A program made the position numbers and the translations under genes. From contig JAJPIZ010000028.1 in NCBI GenBank assembly GCA_021324435.1, positions 62,001-126,000 on the forward strand: DNA of 64,000 nt. The letters are read 5' to 3'. Positions 17,567-26,744 of the stretch are shown piece by piece (the first letter of the stretch is position 1; each line of letters opens with the position of its first letter). The notes beneath the pieces are model-generated. The model saw only the letters and a list, made by a program, of their open reading frames with translations, was not told the DNA's origin and did not search any database. Origin of the DNA: Anaerolineae bacterium (lineage in GTDB: Bacteria > Chloroflexota > Anaerolineae > Anaerolineales > Villigracilaceae).

Positions 17567-18489
17567 CTGTAAATATCCCGCCGCTGAAATGTCAGGGCAT
17601 CAAGACAAAATTGGTTGAATGGATCAAGGATCATGCCGTTCTTAAAAATGACGGCACATGGATTGAACCGTTCATGGGTTCAGGCGTGGTTGGATTCAAC
17701 GTGCGCCACAGCCGCGCTATCTTTGCAGATGTAAATCCGCACATCATCAATTTCTACAATGCGATCAAGCAGGGAAAGATCACAGCAGGGATCGCTAAGG
17801 ATTTTTTGGAAAAAGAAGGCGCACTGCTTCGAGCAAAGGGCGAAGATCATTACTATGAAGTGCGTGAGCGTTTCAACCAAGATGCCAGGCCGTTGGATTT
17901 GCTCTTTTTGAATCGCGCCTGCTTCAACGGCGTAATGCGTTTCAATAAAAAAGGAGCTTTCAACGTACCCTTTGGACACAAGCCTGAACGTTTTGCCAAA
18001 GCTTATATTACCAAGATTACAAACCAAATCAAATATGTAACTCGGGCAACCAGCCAATACGATTGGCAATTTGTTTGCGCTGATTTCAGGAAGACAATTT
18101 CTTCTGCATCGGAAAATGACTTGATCTATTGCGACCCGCCATACATTGGCAGGCACGTGGATTATTTCAATTCATGGTCTGAGCCTGATGAACAGGAACT
18201 CTATGATTTACTTAGCAGGACGCCGGCGAAATTCATCCTTTCCACCTGGCACAGCAACCAATACCGCTCGAACCCAGCCATCGAAAAATACGCATATCGC
18301 TTCACAATTATGACCCGCGAGCATTTTTATCATGTTGGCGCAAGCGAAAAGAATCGCAACCCAATGCTTGAAGCAATTGTCCTCAACTATAAGCCCGCGC
18401 CGCAAATAGAAATTCAGTCGGAAAAACAAATGGCTTTACTTGAAAAGCCGCGCACAAGTGGTTATATAATTTATTCCCCGAAAGGTTGA
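17563..18489 (+). CDS. Adenine-specific DNA methyltransferase, M.EcoRV/Dam family
   Basis: A 308-residue class D12 (alpha) N6-adenine methyltransferase. Motif I is WIEPFMGSGVVGFNV and motif IV is DPPYIGRHVDYFNSW; conserved segments LFLNRACFNGVMRFN and HFYHVGASEKNRNPM match M.EcoRV closely as I remember it. It would methylate the first adenine of GATATC and protect the host from the nuclease encoded by the overlapping upstream gene. The C-terminus is extended by about 30 residues (SEKQMALLEKPRTSGYI). Confidence 0.95.
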   Translation: MTVNIPPLKCQGIKTKLVEWIKDHAVLKNDGTWIEPFMGSGVVGFNVRHSRAIFADVNPHIINFYNAIKQGKITAGIAKDFLEKEGALLRAKGEDHYYEVRERFNQDARPLDLLFLNRACFNGVMRFNKKGAFNVPFGHKPERFAKAYITKITNQIKYVTRATSQYDWQFVCADFRKTISSASENDLIYCDPPYIGRHVDYFNSWSEPDEQELYDLLSRTPAKFILSTWHSNQYRSNPAIEKYAYRFTIMTREHFYHVGASEKNRNPMLEAIVLNYKPAPQIEIQSEKQMALLEKPRTSGYIIYSPKG

Positions 18490-18517
18490 ATTTCGAACAC
18501 CAAAACTGGTCACTTGC

Positions 18518-18883
18518 ATGTTTATCTACCTCGCCTCCAATATTTTAGTTTTCATCGTGGCTGTTCTTCACCTCGGTTTTTTAGTCTTGGAAATGTTTAT
18601 TTGGACAAAGCCGTTCGGTCGTCGAACATTCAACTTAACTCCTGAGTTTGCTCAAGATTCGAAGACTCTTGCCGCTAATCAGGGACTCTACAATGGCTTC
18701 CTCGCGGCAGGGTTGATCTGGAGTCTTTTCCTTGGCGCAAACGGATTTGGAGTCAAAATCTTCTTTCTGCTTTGCGTCATCGTCGCAGGTATCTTCGGTG
18801 GATTCACTGCCAGCAAAAGAATTTTTTGGATACAAGCCTTGCCTGCTGTTATCGCGCTTGGATTTGTTTTGTTGAGTAAATAA
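18518..18883 (+). CDS. DUF1304 family membrane protein
   Basis: A 121-residue protein with four membrane helices. The pattern HLGFLVLEMFIWTKPFGRRTF near the N-terminus and LAANQGLYNGFLAAGLIW in the second helix are hallmarks of DUF1304. Function unknown. It lies 28 nt after the methyltransferase and 3 nt before hutI. Confidence 0.9.
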   Translation: MFIYLASNILVFIVAVLHLGFLVLEMFIWTKPFGRRTFNLTPEFAQDSKTLAANQGLYNGFLAAGLIWSLFLGANGFGVKIFFLLCVIVAGIFGGFTASKRIFWIQALPAVIALGFVLLSK

Positions 18884-18886
18884 TTT

Positions 18887-20161
18887 ATGCTCATCCACTC
18901 CTCCACCCAACTCCTGACCCTCAAAGGCGGCCCGCAACGCGGACGCGCCCTCGGCACGCTGGGCATCATCGAAAACGGCGCGGTGCTGATTCGCGATGAA
19001 AAAATCGTCGCGGTCGGGCCAACTGATGAATTGCGCGCATCATATAAAGATGAACCAACCCTCGACGCCAGCGGATGCGTGGTCATGCCCGGCTTTGTGG
19101 ATCCGCACACGCATCTCATTTGGGCGGGAGATCGAGCGGGCGAATTCGAGATGAAGATGGCAGGCACGCCATATCTCGATATCCTCGCCGCGGGCGGCGG
19201 CATCATTTCAACCGTCAGGCAAACGCGCGCGGCTTCCATTGAGGCGCTCATCGCGCAAACTCGTCCGCGCCTGCTTCGCATGTTCGCGCACGGCACGACC
19301 ACCGCCGAAGCCAAGACCGGTTATGGGCTTCAAACCGCCACCGAACTTCGTCTGCTCAAGGCTCTGCTCGCCCTGATGGATGAAAGTCCAGTGGACCTCG
19401 TCATCACTTTCCTCGGCGCGCACGCCATCGCGCCCGAATTCAAAGACGACCCGCAAGGTTACACCGACCTCGTCTGCGAAACGATGTTGCCGACCGTCCA
19501 TGATTGGTGGCAGACTCACGCGCCGAATCTCCCCCTGCCTTTTGTGGACGTCTTCTGCGAAAATAAAGCCTTCACCCTCCAGCAATCGCGTCAGGTCTTG
19601 ACCAAAGCCGCATCGCTCGGATTCCCGCTCAAGATCCACGCGGACGAGTTCGACAACCTCGGCGGCGCGTCGCTGGCCGTGGAATTGGGCGCGGCCTCGG
19701 CAGATCATCTCGTGAAGACTTCGGACGCAGACATCGCCGCGCTCGCCAAGTCAGATACCGTCGCGGTCTCCCTTCCATGCACACCGTTTGGACTCGCCGA
19801 ACACGAATACACGCCGGCGCGCAAGATCATCGAAGCGGGCGGACTCTTCGCCCTCGCCACCGACTGCAACCCGGGCACCACCTGGAACGAGTCCATGCAA
19901 TTTGTCATCGCGCTGGCCTGCCGCACGATGGGACTGACTCCCGCGCAAGCCATCGCCGCCGCGACGATCAATTCCGCGCACGCCGTTCGCAGGTCCGATG
20001 TAATCGGTTCGCTCGAGGAGGGCAAACAAGCCGATTTGTTGATTCTCAACGTGCCCGATTATCGTCACCTCGGTTATCGCTATGGAACGAATCTCGTCAA
20101 GCAGGTGATCAAGCGCGGCCGAGTCTATTCGGTGGATGTCGGTTATTATCGAACGGCATAA
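18887..20161 (+). CDS. hutI: Imidazolonepropionase
   Basis: A 424-residue amidohydrolase-superfamily enzyme, the third step of histidine degradation (imidazolonepropionate to formiminoglutamate). Metal ligands are visible in PGFVDPHTHLIWAGDR, the substrate-binding YGL follows AEAKTGYGLQTATELRLL, H in KIHADEFDN, and D in ALATDCNPGTTWNESM. Length is normal. The other hut gene recognised here, hutH, is 17 kb away at 37222; hutU and hutG are not in the window. Confidence 0.95.
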   Translation: MLIHSSTQLLTLKGGPQRGRALGTLGIIENGAVLIRDEKIVAVGPTDELRASYKDEPTLDASGCVVMPGFVDPHTHLIWAGDRAGEFEMKMAGTPYLDILAAGGGIISTVRQTRAASIEALIAQTRPRLLRMFAHGTTTAEAKTGYGLQTATELRLLKALLALMDESPVDLVITFLGAHAIAPEFKDDPQGYTDLVCETMLPTVHDWWQTHAPNLPLPFVDVFCENKAFTLQQSRQVLTKAASLGFPLKIHADEFDNLGGASLAVELGAASADHLVKTSDADIAALAKSDTVAVSLPCTPFGLAEHEYTPARKIIEAGGLFALATDCNPGTTWNESMQFVIALACRTMGLTPAQAIAAATINSAHAVRRSDVIGSLEEGKQADLLILNVPDYRHLGYRYGTNLVKQVIKRGRVYSVDVGYYRTA

Positions 20162-20172
20162 GTGCAGGAACA

Positions 20173-20382
20173 ATGGACATCAACAATCTATTATCCAGTT
20201 CGGTTGTTCAATGGGGCATTCTCATTTTCGCATTGATCGTAATCTTCATCGTCCTGCGCTACTTTTTCCACATCGTCATGCACGTCGTGCGCTTCATCCT
20301 TCATTTCTTCTGGCATGGATGTTTCATGACAATCGCCATCCTGCTCCTGTTGTATATTCTGCATGCCTTCAAACTCATATAG
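20173..20382 (+). CDS. Small hydrophobic protein, 69 residues
   Basis: The frame MDINNLLSSSVVQWGILIFA starts with an AGGA site 12 nt after hutI and ends just before a terminator. It has two membrane helices (about 14-32 and 45-66) with several histidines and phenylalanines between them. Codon use and placement between a gene and its terminator support a real gene; no family recognised. Confidence 0.6.
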   Translation: MDINNLLSSSVVQWGILIFALIVIFIVLRYFFHIVMHVVRFILHFFWHGCFMTIAILLLLYILHAFKLI

Positions 20383-20386
20383 AAAG

Positions 20387-20413
20387 AAGAGCCGCTTGCG
20401 AAGCGGCTCTTTT
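20387..20413 (+). terminator. Rho-independent terminator
   Basis: A perfect 11-bp stem AAGAGCCGCTT/AAGCGGCTCTT with a 3-nt loop, followed by TT. It closes the DUF1304-hutI-small protein unit. Confidence 0.8.
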
Positions 20414-20448
20414 GATACAATAGCCGCCTGTGACCAACCGGAGGAAAC

Positions 20449-21351
20449 ATGCAAATTGATATTATCGGCATTCCCATTGATCTCGGCGCGGACCGCCGCG
20501 GCGTGGATATGGGTCCCAGCGCGATACGATACGCGCATTTGCAAAACAAACTCGAAGCCCTCGGCTACACAGTTGAAGATAAAGGCAACATCGAAGTGCC
20601 CATCGCTGAGATGTGCCGAATTGATGAACCGACTTTAAAGTACATTGATTGCATCGTACCGATGTCGCGGCGCGCGGCAGGCGCGGTGGCCACCTCGATT
20701 CAAGCGGGACATTTTCCGCTTGTGCTCGGCGGCGATCACAGCCTCTCGCTCGGTTCGATCCGCGGCGCGGCCAAACACAAAAAACTCGGCCTGCTGTGGA
20801 TTGACGCCCATGCCGATTTCAACACGGAGAAAACGACTCCATCTGGAAACATTCACGGAATGCCGCTGGCCGCGCTGTGCGGACTCGGGGACGCGCGTCT
20901 GACTCAATTATGGGATGAGCCGCTTCCGGTCCTGGACCCGAAGCGGGTGGCCGTTATCGGCGCGCGTGACCTCGACCCGGGCGAAAAAGCCAACTTGCGC
21001 GAGGCCGGCGTGATGGTCATGGGCATGGAACAGATTGATCGCTTCGGCATGGTGACCGTCATGGAAAAGGCCATCGAGCGCGTCTCGCGCGACGCGGACG
21101 GAATCTATCTTTCGTTCGACATGGACGCCATGGACCCGCGTCACGCGCCCGGCGTCGGCACGCCCGTCCCCGCCGGTCTGACTCAGCGCGAAGGTCATCT
21201 GGCCTGCGAGATGATCGCGGAGACGGGCAAATTGATCGGCATGGACATCGTGGAAGTCAACGCGATTCTCGATATTCAAAATCAAACCGGAATGCTGGCG
21301 GTGGAATTTGTCTTGTCTGCCCTCGGCAAACGCATTTGGAACGGAGATTAG
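20449..21351 (+). CDS. rocF: Arginase
   Basis: A 300-residue ureohydrolase. All Mn ligands are present: H97 in GGDHS, D119/H121/D123 in DAHADFN, D224/D226 in SFDMDAMDP. The segment TPSGNIHGMPLA (131-141) is the arginine-binding signature that separates arginase from agmatinase and formimidoylglutamase. It hydrolyses arginine to ornithine and urea. GGAGG precedes the ATG, and the gene follows a terminator, so it has its own promoter. HutG is an alternative because hutI is near, but the sequence argues for RocF. Confidence 0.93.
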   Translation: MQIDIIGIPIDLGADRRGVDMGPSAIRYAHLQNKLEALGYTVEDKGNIEVPIAEMCRIDEPTLKYIDCIVPMSRRAAGAVATSIQAGHFPLVLGGDHSLSLGSIRGAAKHKKLGLLWIDAHADFNTEKTTPSGNIHGMPLAALCGLGDARLTQLWDEPLPVLDPKRVAVIGARDLDPGEKANLREAGVMVMGMEQIDRFGMVTVMEKAIERVSRDADGIYLSFDMDAMDPRHAPGVGTPVPAGLTQREGHLACEMIAETGKLIGMDIVEVNAILDIQNQTGMLAVEFVLSALGKRIWNGD

Positions 21352-21389
21352 GTCTGTCCGTTAGCGGGCATCGGGACTAGAATAGCGGC

Positions 21390-22016
21390 ATGGATAAGTC
21401 TCAGACCCTGCTGGTCGTTGAAGATACTCCTCACATTCTGGAAATGCTCGAACTGACTTTGCGCTTCAAGGGCTATGAAGTGATGACCGCGCGTAACGGT
21501 CAGGACGCGTTGGATATGTTGAAGGAAAAGCGGCCGGCGCTGATCATCACCGACATCCTGATGCCCAAGATGGATGGCTTCAGCCTGATGTACCATTTGC
21601 GCTCCAACCGCGAGACGCGCGATATCCCTGTTGTCTTTCTCTCGGCTACCTATGTTGCGCCCGAAGACAAGGCCTTTGCCAGGAGCCTCGGCGCGACGAA
21701 ATTTATTGAGAAGCCCATAGACACGGAAGAACTGCTCAAGACCATTGCTCAATTGCTCAAGCAGGGTTCCGCCGCGCAGACCAAACCGCTGAAGGAACGC
21801 GAGTTCTTCGAGAAATATCAGGAGCGGCTGGAAACCAAATTGAGTCAGAAGAAGACTCAGATTGCGCGCATCGAGCGTCTGCTCGAAACAATCTCTGCCA
21901 GTGAAAAGCCGGGGTTCGAGGCGTCCCTCAAACAGGCCCTCAGCGACCGCCGCGACATCGAAGCGGAACTGGAACTGGTCCACACACATCTGCAAAGAGC
22001 CAAATCCCAAAAATGA
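21390..22016 (+). CDS. Response regulator (CheY-like receiver plus coiled coil)
   Basis: A 208-residue protein. The receiver domain covers 1-125 with acidic pocket E11-D12, phosphoacceptor D55 (LIITDILMPKMDG), S85-region T/S in FLSAT and K in FIEKPID. The rest (about 130-208) is a charged helical coiled coil (EKYQERLETKLSQKKTQIARIERLL) with no DNA-binding or enzymatic output domain. It may dimerise or bind another protein. No kinase is adjacent. Its end overlaps the next start by 4 nt. Confidence 0.9.
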   Translation: MDKSQTLLVVEDTPHILEMLELTLRFKGYEVMTARNGQDALDMLKEKRPALIITDILMPKMDGFSLMYHLRSNRETRDIPVVFLSATYVAPEDKAFARSLGATKFIEKPIDTEELLKTIAQLLKQGSAAQTKPLKEREFFEKYQERLETKLSQKKTQIARIERLLETISASEKPGFEASLKQALSDRRDIEAELELVHTHLQRAKSQK

Positions 22017-22792
22017 AATCCCCAACATTATCTGAGCTTGAAGAACTGGCCCGCCGCGCCGGTTCCATTTTACGCGAGGGTTACAACAAGAAACATCAGG
22101 TTTCCTACAAAGGCGTGATAGATCTCGTCACCGAGGTGGATCGCGCTTCAGAGGAATTTTTGCTGAAAGAAATCAATAGACGCTGGCCGGGCGGTCACAT
22201 CATGGCCGAGGAAAGCGGCGTGACCCAAGGCGACAACTCGCAGAGTTGGTACATTGACCCGCTGGATGGAACGGTCAACTACGCCCATCACATTCCCATC
22301 TTTTCAGTTTCCATCGGCTACGCCCATCAAGGCCGTATGCAAATCGGTGTGGTCTATGATCCGATGCGCGATGAAATGTTTTCCGCCGAACGCGGCCAGG
22401 GCGCGCATCTCAATGAGAGCGCGCTTCATGTCTCGAACGCGAGAGAACTGCAACAGAGTCTGCTGGTCACGGGCTTCCCATACGACGCGTGGAATACGCC
22501 CAACGACAACTTCGATAACTTCGTCCGCCTGGCAAAGATGAGTCAGGGCGTGCGCCGCCTCGGGTCCGCAGCGCTCGACGCGTGCTACGTCGCGGCGGGC
22601 CGCTTCGACGGCTTCTGGGAACTCTCCCTCAAACCGTGGGACGTGGCCGCGGCGGGTCTGATCGCGGAGGAGGCCGGGGCCATCGTCACAGACGTGAACG
22701 GCAAAGCGGATTATCTCTCCCCGCCGCAATCTATTATCGCGGCCGCGCCAGCCATTCATTCCAAAATTATGGACGCGCTCAAACAAACATAA
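22013..22792 (+). CDS. suhB: Inositol monophosphatase family protein
   Basis: A 259-residue Mg-dependent phosphatase. Motif A is DPLDGTVNYAHHIP and motif B is KPWDVAAAGLIAEEAGA; the upstream metal ligand is E in MAEESGV. These are complete. The family dephosphorylates inositol-1-phosphate and related sugars, or acts as SuhB in transcription antitermination. ATGA overlap with the response regulator gene implies translational coupling. Confidence 0.92.
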   Translation: MKSPTLSELEELARRAGSILREGYNKKHQVSYKGVIDLVTEVDRASEEFLLKEINRRWPGGHIMAEESGVTQGDNSQSWYIDPLDGTVNYAHHIPIFSVSIGYAHQGRMQIGVVYDPMRDEMFSAERGQGAHLNESALHVSNARELQQSLLVTGFPYDAWNTPNDNFDNFVRLAKMSQGVRRLGSAALDACYVAAGRFDGFWELSLKPWDVAAAGLIAEEAGAIVTDVNGKADYLSPPQSIIAAAPAIHSKIMDALKQT

Positions 22793-22871
22793 ATAGTTTC
22801 CCGGCTAAAACGCAGATTCGGTGACAAAACCATGTTTTCAAACTCACCTTAGCGTACAATAATAGGGGAAA

Positions 22872-25800
22872 ATGGAAAGCGCAGGCATTCCGCTCAGCAG
22901 GACCAAGATTACCGTCCCGGCGCGGCGCGAGGGATTACTGACCCGTCCGCGTCTGCTGGAGGAATTGGTCGGGATGCTCGAGAAGAAACTGATCCTCGTC
23001 TCGGCTCCGGCGGGTTACGGTAAAACGTCTCTTCTCACGGATCTGGCCTCGCGCACCGATTTGAAAGTCTGCTGGCTCTCGCTTGACGATCTGGACCGCG
23101 ACCTGCAACGTTTCACATCCTATCTCATCGCGGCCATCACCGCGGTCTTCCCAAACTTTGGAAAAGAATCTCAAAACGCGCTGGCCCGCCTCACGTCCAA
23201 GCAGGGCATCGAGAGTTTGGTCATCACGCTGACCAACGAAGTCTACGAACTTATTCACGAACACTTCATTTTCGTGATGGATGACTTTCATCTCGTTGAA
23301 GACGTCCCCTTGATTCAGGATTTGGTCGGACGTTTCATCCAACTCGCGGACGAAAACTGTCATCTCATCATCGCTTCACGCCGGACCGTGAAACTGCCAC
23401 AACTACCGGTAATGATCGCGCGCCAGCAGGTGGACGGCCTCGACTATGCCGAACTCGCGTTCCAGGCGGAAGAAATTCAATCCCTGCTGGCTCATCGCTA
23501 TCACATCAGCATTTCGACGGAACAAGCCCGTGAACTGGAGTCCGCCACGGAAGGCTGGGTAACCGGCTTGCAATTCATCGGCGCGGACATCCTCCCCGCA
23601 CTGGCAGATAAAACGCGTCCTGCGCGCGTGGCCGGCGTGGACAAGTTCGACTTCCTCGGTCAGCAGGTACTCGATCAACAGCCTGCCGATCTGCAGGAGT
23701 TCCTCCTGCAAACCTCCTTCCTGGAGGAATTCAACGCCGAACTTTGTGAGAGAGTTCTTGCTCCGCTCACACCCGAAAAGCGTGATTGGAATCAGTTGAT
23801 GAGCGAGGTTCTCGAACGGAATCTTTTTGTCCTGCCGGTTGGAGAGCATGGGAACTGGTTGCGCTATCATCACCTGTTTCGTGATTTTTTACAGGCGCGC
23901 CTGAAAGCCAAGTCACCCGAACAGGCAAGGCAGATTCGGGAACGGCTTGCGAAATTTTATGCAGAAGCAAAGGATTGGGAAAAGGCCTTTGCACTCTACC
24001 GAGACCTCGACGATCTGGAGAAATTGGCCGATATGATCGAGGAGGCCGGTTCGACGCTCCTCGTCAGCGCGTCCATCACGCTGGAAGGTATGTTGAACGC
24101 TCTTCCGCCCTCCATTGTTCAGGAGCATCCCTACCTGCTTTCGTTACAAGGCAGTATTCTGGCAAACAAGGGAGATGTGCGTCAGGGCGTGGAATTGTTG
24201 AATCAAGCGGAGGCCGCTTTACGGTCCCGGAACGATACGAAAAATTTATGCATCACACTTGTGCGACGCTCGGTCGCATATAAATATTTAGGCAATTACC
24301 CTGCCTCTCTGCTCGATGCAGAAGAGGCATTGCAATTCAGCAAAAATACGGATGAATTGCAGAATGTCCACGCAGAGGCTCTGCGAATGATCGGAGCCAT
24401 TCTTCATCGTATGGGCCAGCCGCGCAAAGCCATTCTGAGTCTGGAGGAATCTCTTGCAATTTACAAACGCCTGAACGAAAAGATAAATATTGCTATTCTG
24501 TATATGGATACAGGCACAGTGTATCGCGCCTTGGGTGATTACGCCTCCGCAGAAAAAGCATATCAAAAGGCCCTCGAAATCTGGCGCGCGGAAGAAAATC
24601 TGAGCTGGCGGGCAAATTTATTGAACAACCTCGGCGTGCTCTATCACATGCAGGGGCAATATGAAAAGGCTGTTTTGACATATCATGAGGGACTCGCCTG
24701 CGCACAACGCAGTCACTATGCACGAGTAGAAGCCTTAATCCAAGCCGGCCTGGGCGACATCTTTGCAGAAATCGAGGAGTATGACGCCGCGATGCAAATG
24801 TACAGCGAGGCATCAAAGACCGGCCGCGAAATCAAAGACGGCTTCATTACCAATTATCTTGAAATCGCGCTCGCCAACCTGGCGCTCCTGCGCGGGGATA
24901 TTCAAAGCGCCGACTTATTAATTGACAAAACTATTGTGGGTGTGGAACCCGCCGATTCAAAGTTCGAGCGCGGTTTACTAAATCTGGTGCGCGGGCGCGT
25001 CGCACTTGCACGCAAAGACGCAAGCGCGGCCATTTCCGCTTTACAGGAAGCGGAGACCTGTTTCGCAGAAGACGGCCTCGAACTCGAAACCAACTGGAGC
25101 CGCATCTGGCTGGCGGCGGCCCTGCTCGAAAACAAGCAGATCGGGGATGCCGCGGCTAAACTGCATCAGGCCTTATCAAAGAAAATCCAGGCTCCACATT
25201 CGCTTTACGTTCATCTTCGCCGCACCGGTCATCAACTTTCACCATTGCAACGCCACCCGCAGGTTGGGCAGTTTTTGAGTGCGGCCCTCAGGAAGGCGGA
25301 ACAACTTGACTCAGTTCTATCTCGCGCTCGTAGACAACTTCGTATTCACACGAACGCGGCGGAAATGCCTGCTCCACATATTACGATCAAAGCGCTTGGC
25401 AAAGCGGAGATATTGGTCAATGGCAAACCCCTGCCTTCTTCCGAGTGGCAAAAACAGTCCATTCGATTGTTCTTTTACTTCTTTACTTTGCGTGCGCCGG
25501 TGACCAAAGAACAGGCTTTGGATGCACTCTGGCCCGGCGATGAAGACCCCAATACATTGAAGGTACGTTTCAAGAATTTCATCTACCGCCTGCGCCGCGG
25601 CATTGGTCAGGAAGTGATCGTCTTCGAGAACGACTTGTATCAATTCAATCCCGCCCTCGATTTCGAATATGATGTGGAAGCCTTCGATGCCAACCTGATC
25701 CGTGCAAACGCCGCCTCCGACCCCGACGAGAAACTGGCCGCCATTAAAAAAGCCGTGGACCTCGTCCGAGGCCTTTACCTCGACGACCTGGACGATTCCT

Positions 25801-26114
25801 GGTTGAGTGCAGAACGAGATCGACTCCAAAAGGCTTTTCTGGATGCACTACACACGATGGCTGAAATTTACCGACAAAAGGGACAATTCGATGAAGCCCT
25901 CCATGCCTGTCAACAGATGATCCGCTTCGACCGTTTCGATGAAAGTGCTTATCAACTGGCCATGCAAATCAGTGCGGCTCGAGGCGACCGGGCAGACATC
26001 ACCCGTCAATATGAGGCCTGCCGGCTGGCGCTCGAGGAGATTGATCTCTCGCCATCGGAAGAAACAGTATCTTTATACCGTCAACTTAGCGCTCAACTTC
26101 AAAAACTCGGCTGA
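22872..26114 (+). CDS. MalT-like STAND ATPase regulator with TPRs and C-terminal BTAD domain
   Basis: A 1080-residue regulator. The N-terminal NTPase has a P-loop at 45-53 (APAGYGKTS), Walker B FIFVMDDFH near 137, and MalT-like SATEGWVTGLQFI. A winged part and roughly 350 residues of TPR-like helices follow (ALGDYASAEKAYQKALEIW is one clear repeat). Unlike MalT it does not end in a LuxR helix-turn-helix; instead residues from about 840 carry an OmpR-like winged helix (KALGKAEILVNGKPLP, then KEQALDALWPGDED) and a bacterial transcriptional activation domain. Such SARP/LAL chimeras respond to an unknown ligand and activate adjacent genes, here probably the two small genes and the HD-GYP gene downstream. 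Confidence 0.88.
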   Translation: MESAGIPLSRTKITVPARREGLLTRPRLLEELVGMLEKKLILVSAPAGYGKTSLLTDLASRTDLKVCWLSLDDLDRDLQRFTSYLIAAITAVFPNFGKESQNALARLTSKQGIESLVITLTNEVYELIHEHFIFVMDDFHLVEDVPLIQDLVGRFIQLADENCHLIIASRRTVKLPQLPVMIARQQVDGLDYAELAFQAEEIQSLLAHRYHISISTEQARELESATEGWVTGLQFIGADILPALADKTRPARVAGVDKFDFLGQQVLDQQPADLQEFLLQTSFLEEFNAELCERVLAPLTPEKRDWNQLMSEVLERNLFVLPVGEHGNWLRYHHLFRDFLQARLKAKSPEQARQIRERLAKFYAEAKDWEKAFALYRDLDDLEKLADMIEEAGSTLLVSASITLEGMLNALPPSIVQEHPYLLSLQGSILANKGDVRQGVELLNQAEAALRSRNDTKNLCITLVRRSVAYKYLGNYPASLLDAEEALQFSKNTDELQNVHAEALRMIGAILHRMGQPRKAILSLEESLAIYKRLNEKINIAILYMDTGTVYRALGDYASAEKAYQKALEIWRAEENLSWRANLLNNLGVLYHMQGQYEKAVLTYHEGLACAQRSHYARVEALIQAGLGDIFAEIEEYDAAMQMYSEASKTGREIKDGFITNYLEIALANLALLRGDIQSADLLIDKTIVGVEPADSKFERGLLNLVRGRVALARKDASAAISALQEAETCFAEDGLELETNWSRIWLAAALLENKQIGDAAAKLHQALSKKIQAPHSLYVHLRRTGHQLSPLQRHPQVGQFLSAALRKAEQLDSVLSRARRQLRIHTNAAEMPAPHITIKALGKAEILVNGKPLPSSEWQKQSIRLFFYFFTLRAPVTKEQALDALWPGDEDPNTLKVRFKNFIYRLRRGIGQEVIVFENDLYQFNPALDFEYDVEAFDANLIRANAASDPDEKLAAIKKAVDLVRGLYLDDLDDSWLSAERDRLQKAFLDALHTMAEIYRQKGQFDEALHACQQMIRFDRFDESAYQLAMQISAARGDRADITRQYEACRLALEEIDLSPSEETVSLYRQLSAQLQKLG

Positions 26115-26132
26115 TGATCAGCCGAGTTTTTT
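26102..26132 (+). terminator. Rho-independent terminator overlapping the stop codon
   Basis: A 13-bp stem (AAAACTCGGCTGA/TCAGCCGAGTTTT) with a 3-nt loop plus TT. The TGA stop of the regulator gene lies inside its left arm, so the regulator transcript probably ends here. Confidence 0.85.
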
Positions 26133-26206
26133 CAGCTTAGTAGCCTGTTTTGTAGCCCGGGGGATTTTATTCTTTTGACATCAACCTTTGAAAGGAAGGT
26201 GTCAAA

Positions 26207-26356
26207 ATGAAAAATCCTAAACTCGCACAGTTCATTCTCCTGGCCCAGCAGGTTAGCCGCTATCTGCCGATCATCTTCGCTTTTACTACCCTCGTTGGGA
26301 GTTACATTGGCATTTTCTATCCGGATGACAGTGGAAGCGGTACGGGGATCAGATAA
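26207..26356 (+). CDS. Small peptide gene, 49 residues, one membrane helix
   Basis: Reading frame MKNPKLAQFILLAQQVSRYL, one helix around 20-40 (LPIIFAFTTLVGSYIGIFY) and a short tail PDDSGSGTGIR. AAGGAAGG lies about 8 nt upstream. The stop TAA shares its final A with the ATG of the next gene (TAATG), a strong sign of translational coupling and thus of a real gene. Family unknown; a small membrane anchor or a peptide product are possible. Confidence 0.6.
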   Translation: MKNPKLAQFILLAQQVSRYLPIIFAFTTLVGSYIGIFYPDDSGSGTGIR

Positions 26357-26640
26357 TGGCTCTCGTTTCCTATTCTTCCAGAACCACCTATTCCTCGCGG
26401 GCAAAAGCCCCTCAAATGGAGAATCGCATGGGTTTATCTGCACTCTTTGCGGCAGCGGTGGTCAACCGGGAATTCCGGAACCTGCTCCTACGCGACCCGA
26501 AAACCGCGCTCAAAAACGGTTACCTCGGCGAGCAATTCTATCTAAGCAATGAAGAGCAAAGGCGGTTGACCTCCATTCGAGCCGAATCACTGGCCGATCT
26601 GGCGCAACAACTAATGGTCACGAAAACAGTCGGAGACTGA
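26356..26640 (+). CDS. Os1348/NHLP-clan small protein (RiPP-precursor-like)
   Basis: A 94-residue protein. Residues about 35-90 (NREFRNLLLRDPKTALKNGY, then LSNEEQRRLTSIRAESLADL) show the NHLP/Nif11-clan leader pattern: EFRxxLLxDPxxAL, then LSxEExxxLxxIRAxSLxxLA. The N-terminal 30 residues are Ser/Arg/Tyr-rich. In this clan the helix is a leader for modified peptides, or, in the Os1348 group, a stand-alone protein of unknown role. No double-Gly cleavage site or Cys-rich core is seen, and no modification enzyme is nearby, so a RiPP product is not supported. Confidence 0.55.
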   Translation: MALVSYSSRTTYSSRAKAPQMENRMGLSALFAAAVVNREFRNLLLRDPKTALKNGYLGEQFYLSNEEQRRLTSIRAESLADLAQQLMVTKTVGD

Positions 26641-26744
26641 TAAGGACACAGTCGAACTTATTGGCTAACGGAGAGACGCGGTGGGATCGGGGGCGCGGTG
26701 ATAAGGGAATCACCGCGCTCCGCGTCCATTTCTCTGGAAGCAAA

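Noticed and set aside
19777-20382. 201-codon frame ending in the small hydrophobic protein
   Set aside because: The first two thirds overlap hutI in another frame; only the part from the ATG at 20173 is supported.
20449-21351. Formimidoylglutamase (hutG)
   Set aside because: The SGNIHG arginine-binding signature indicates arginase, although hutI is close by.
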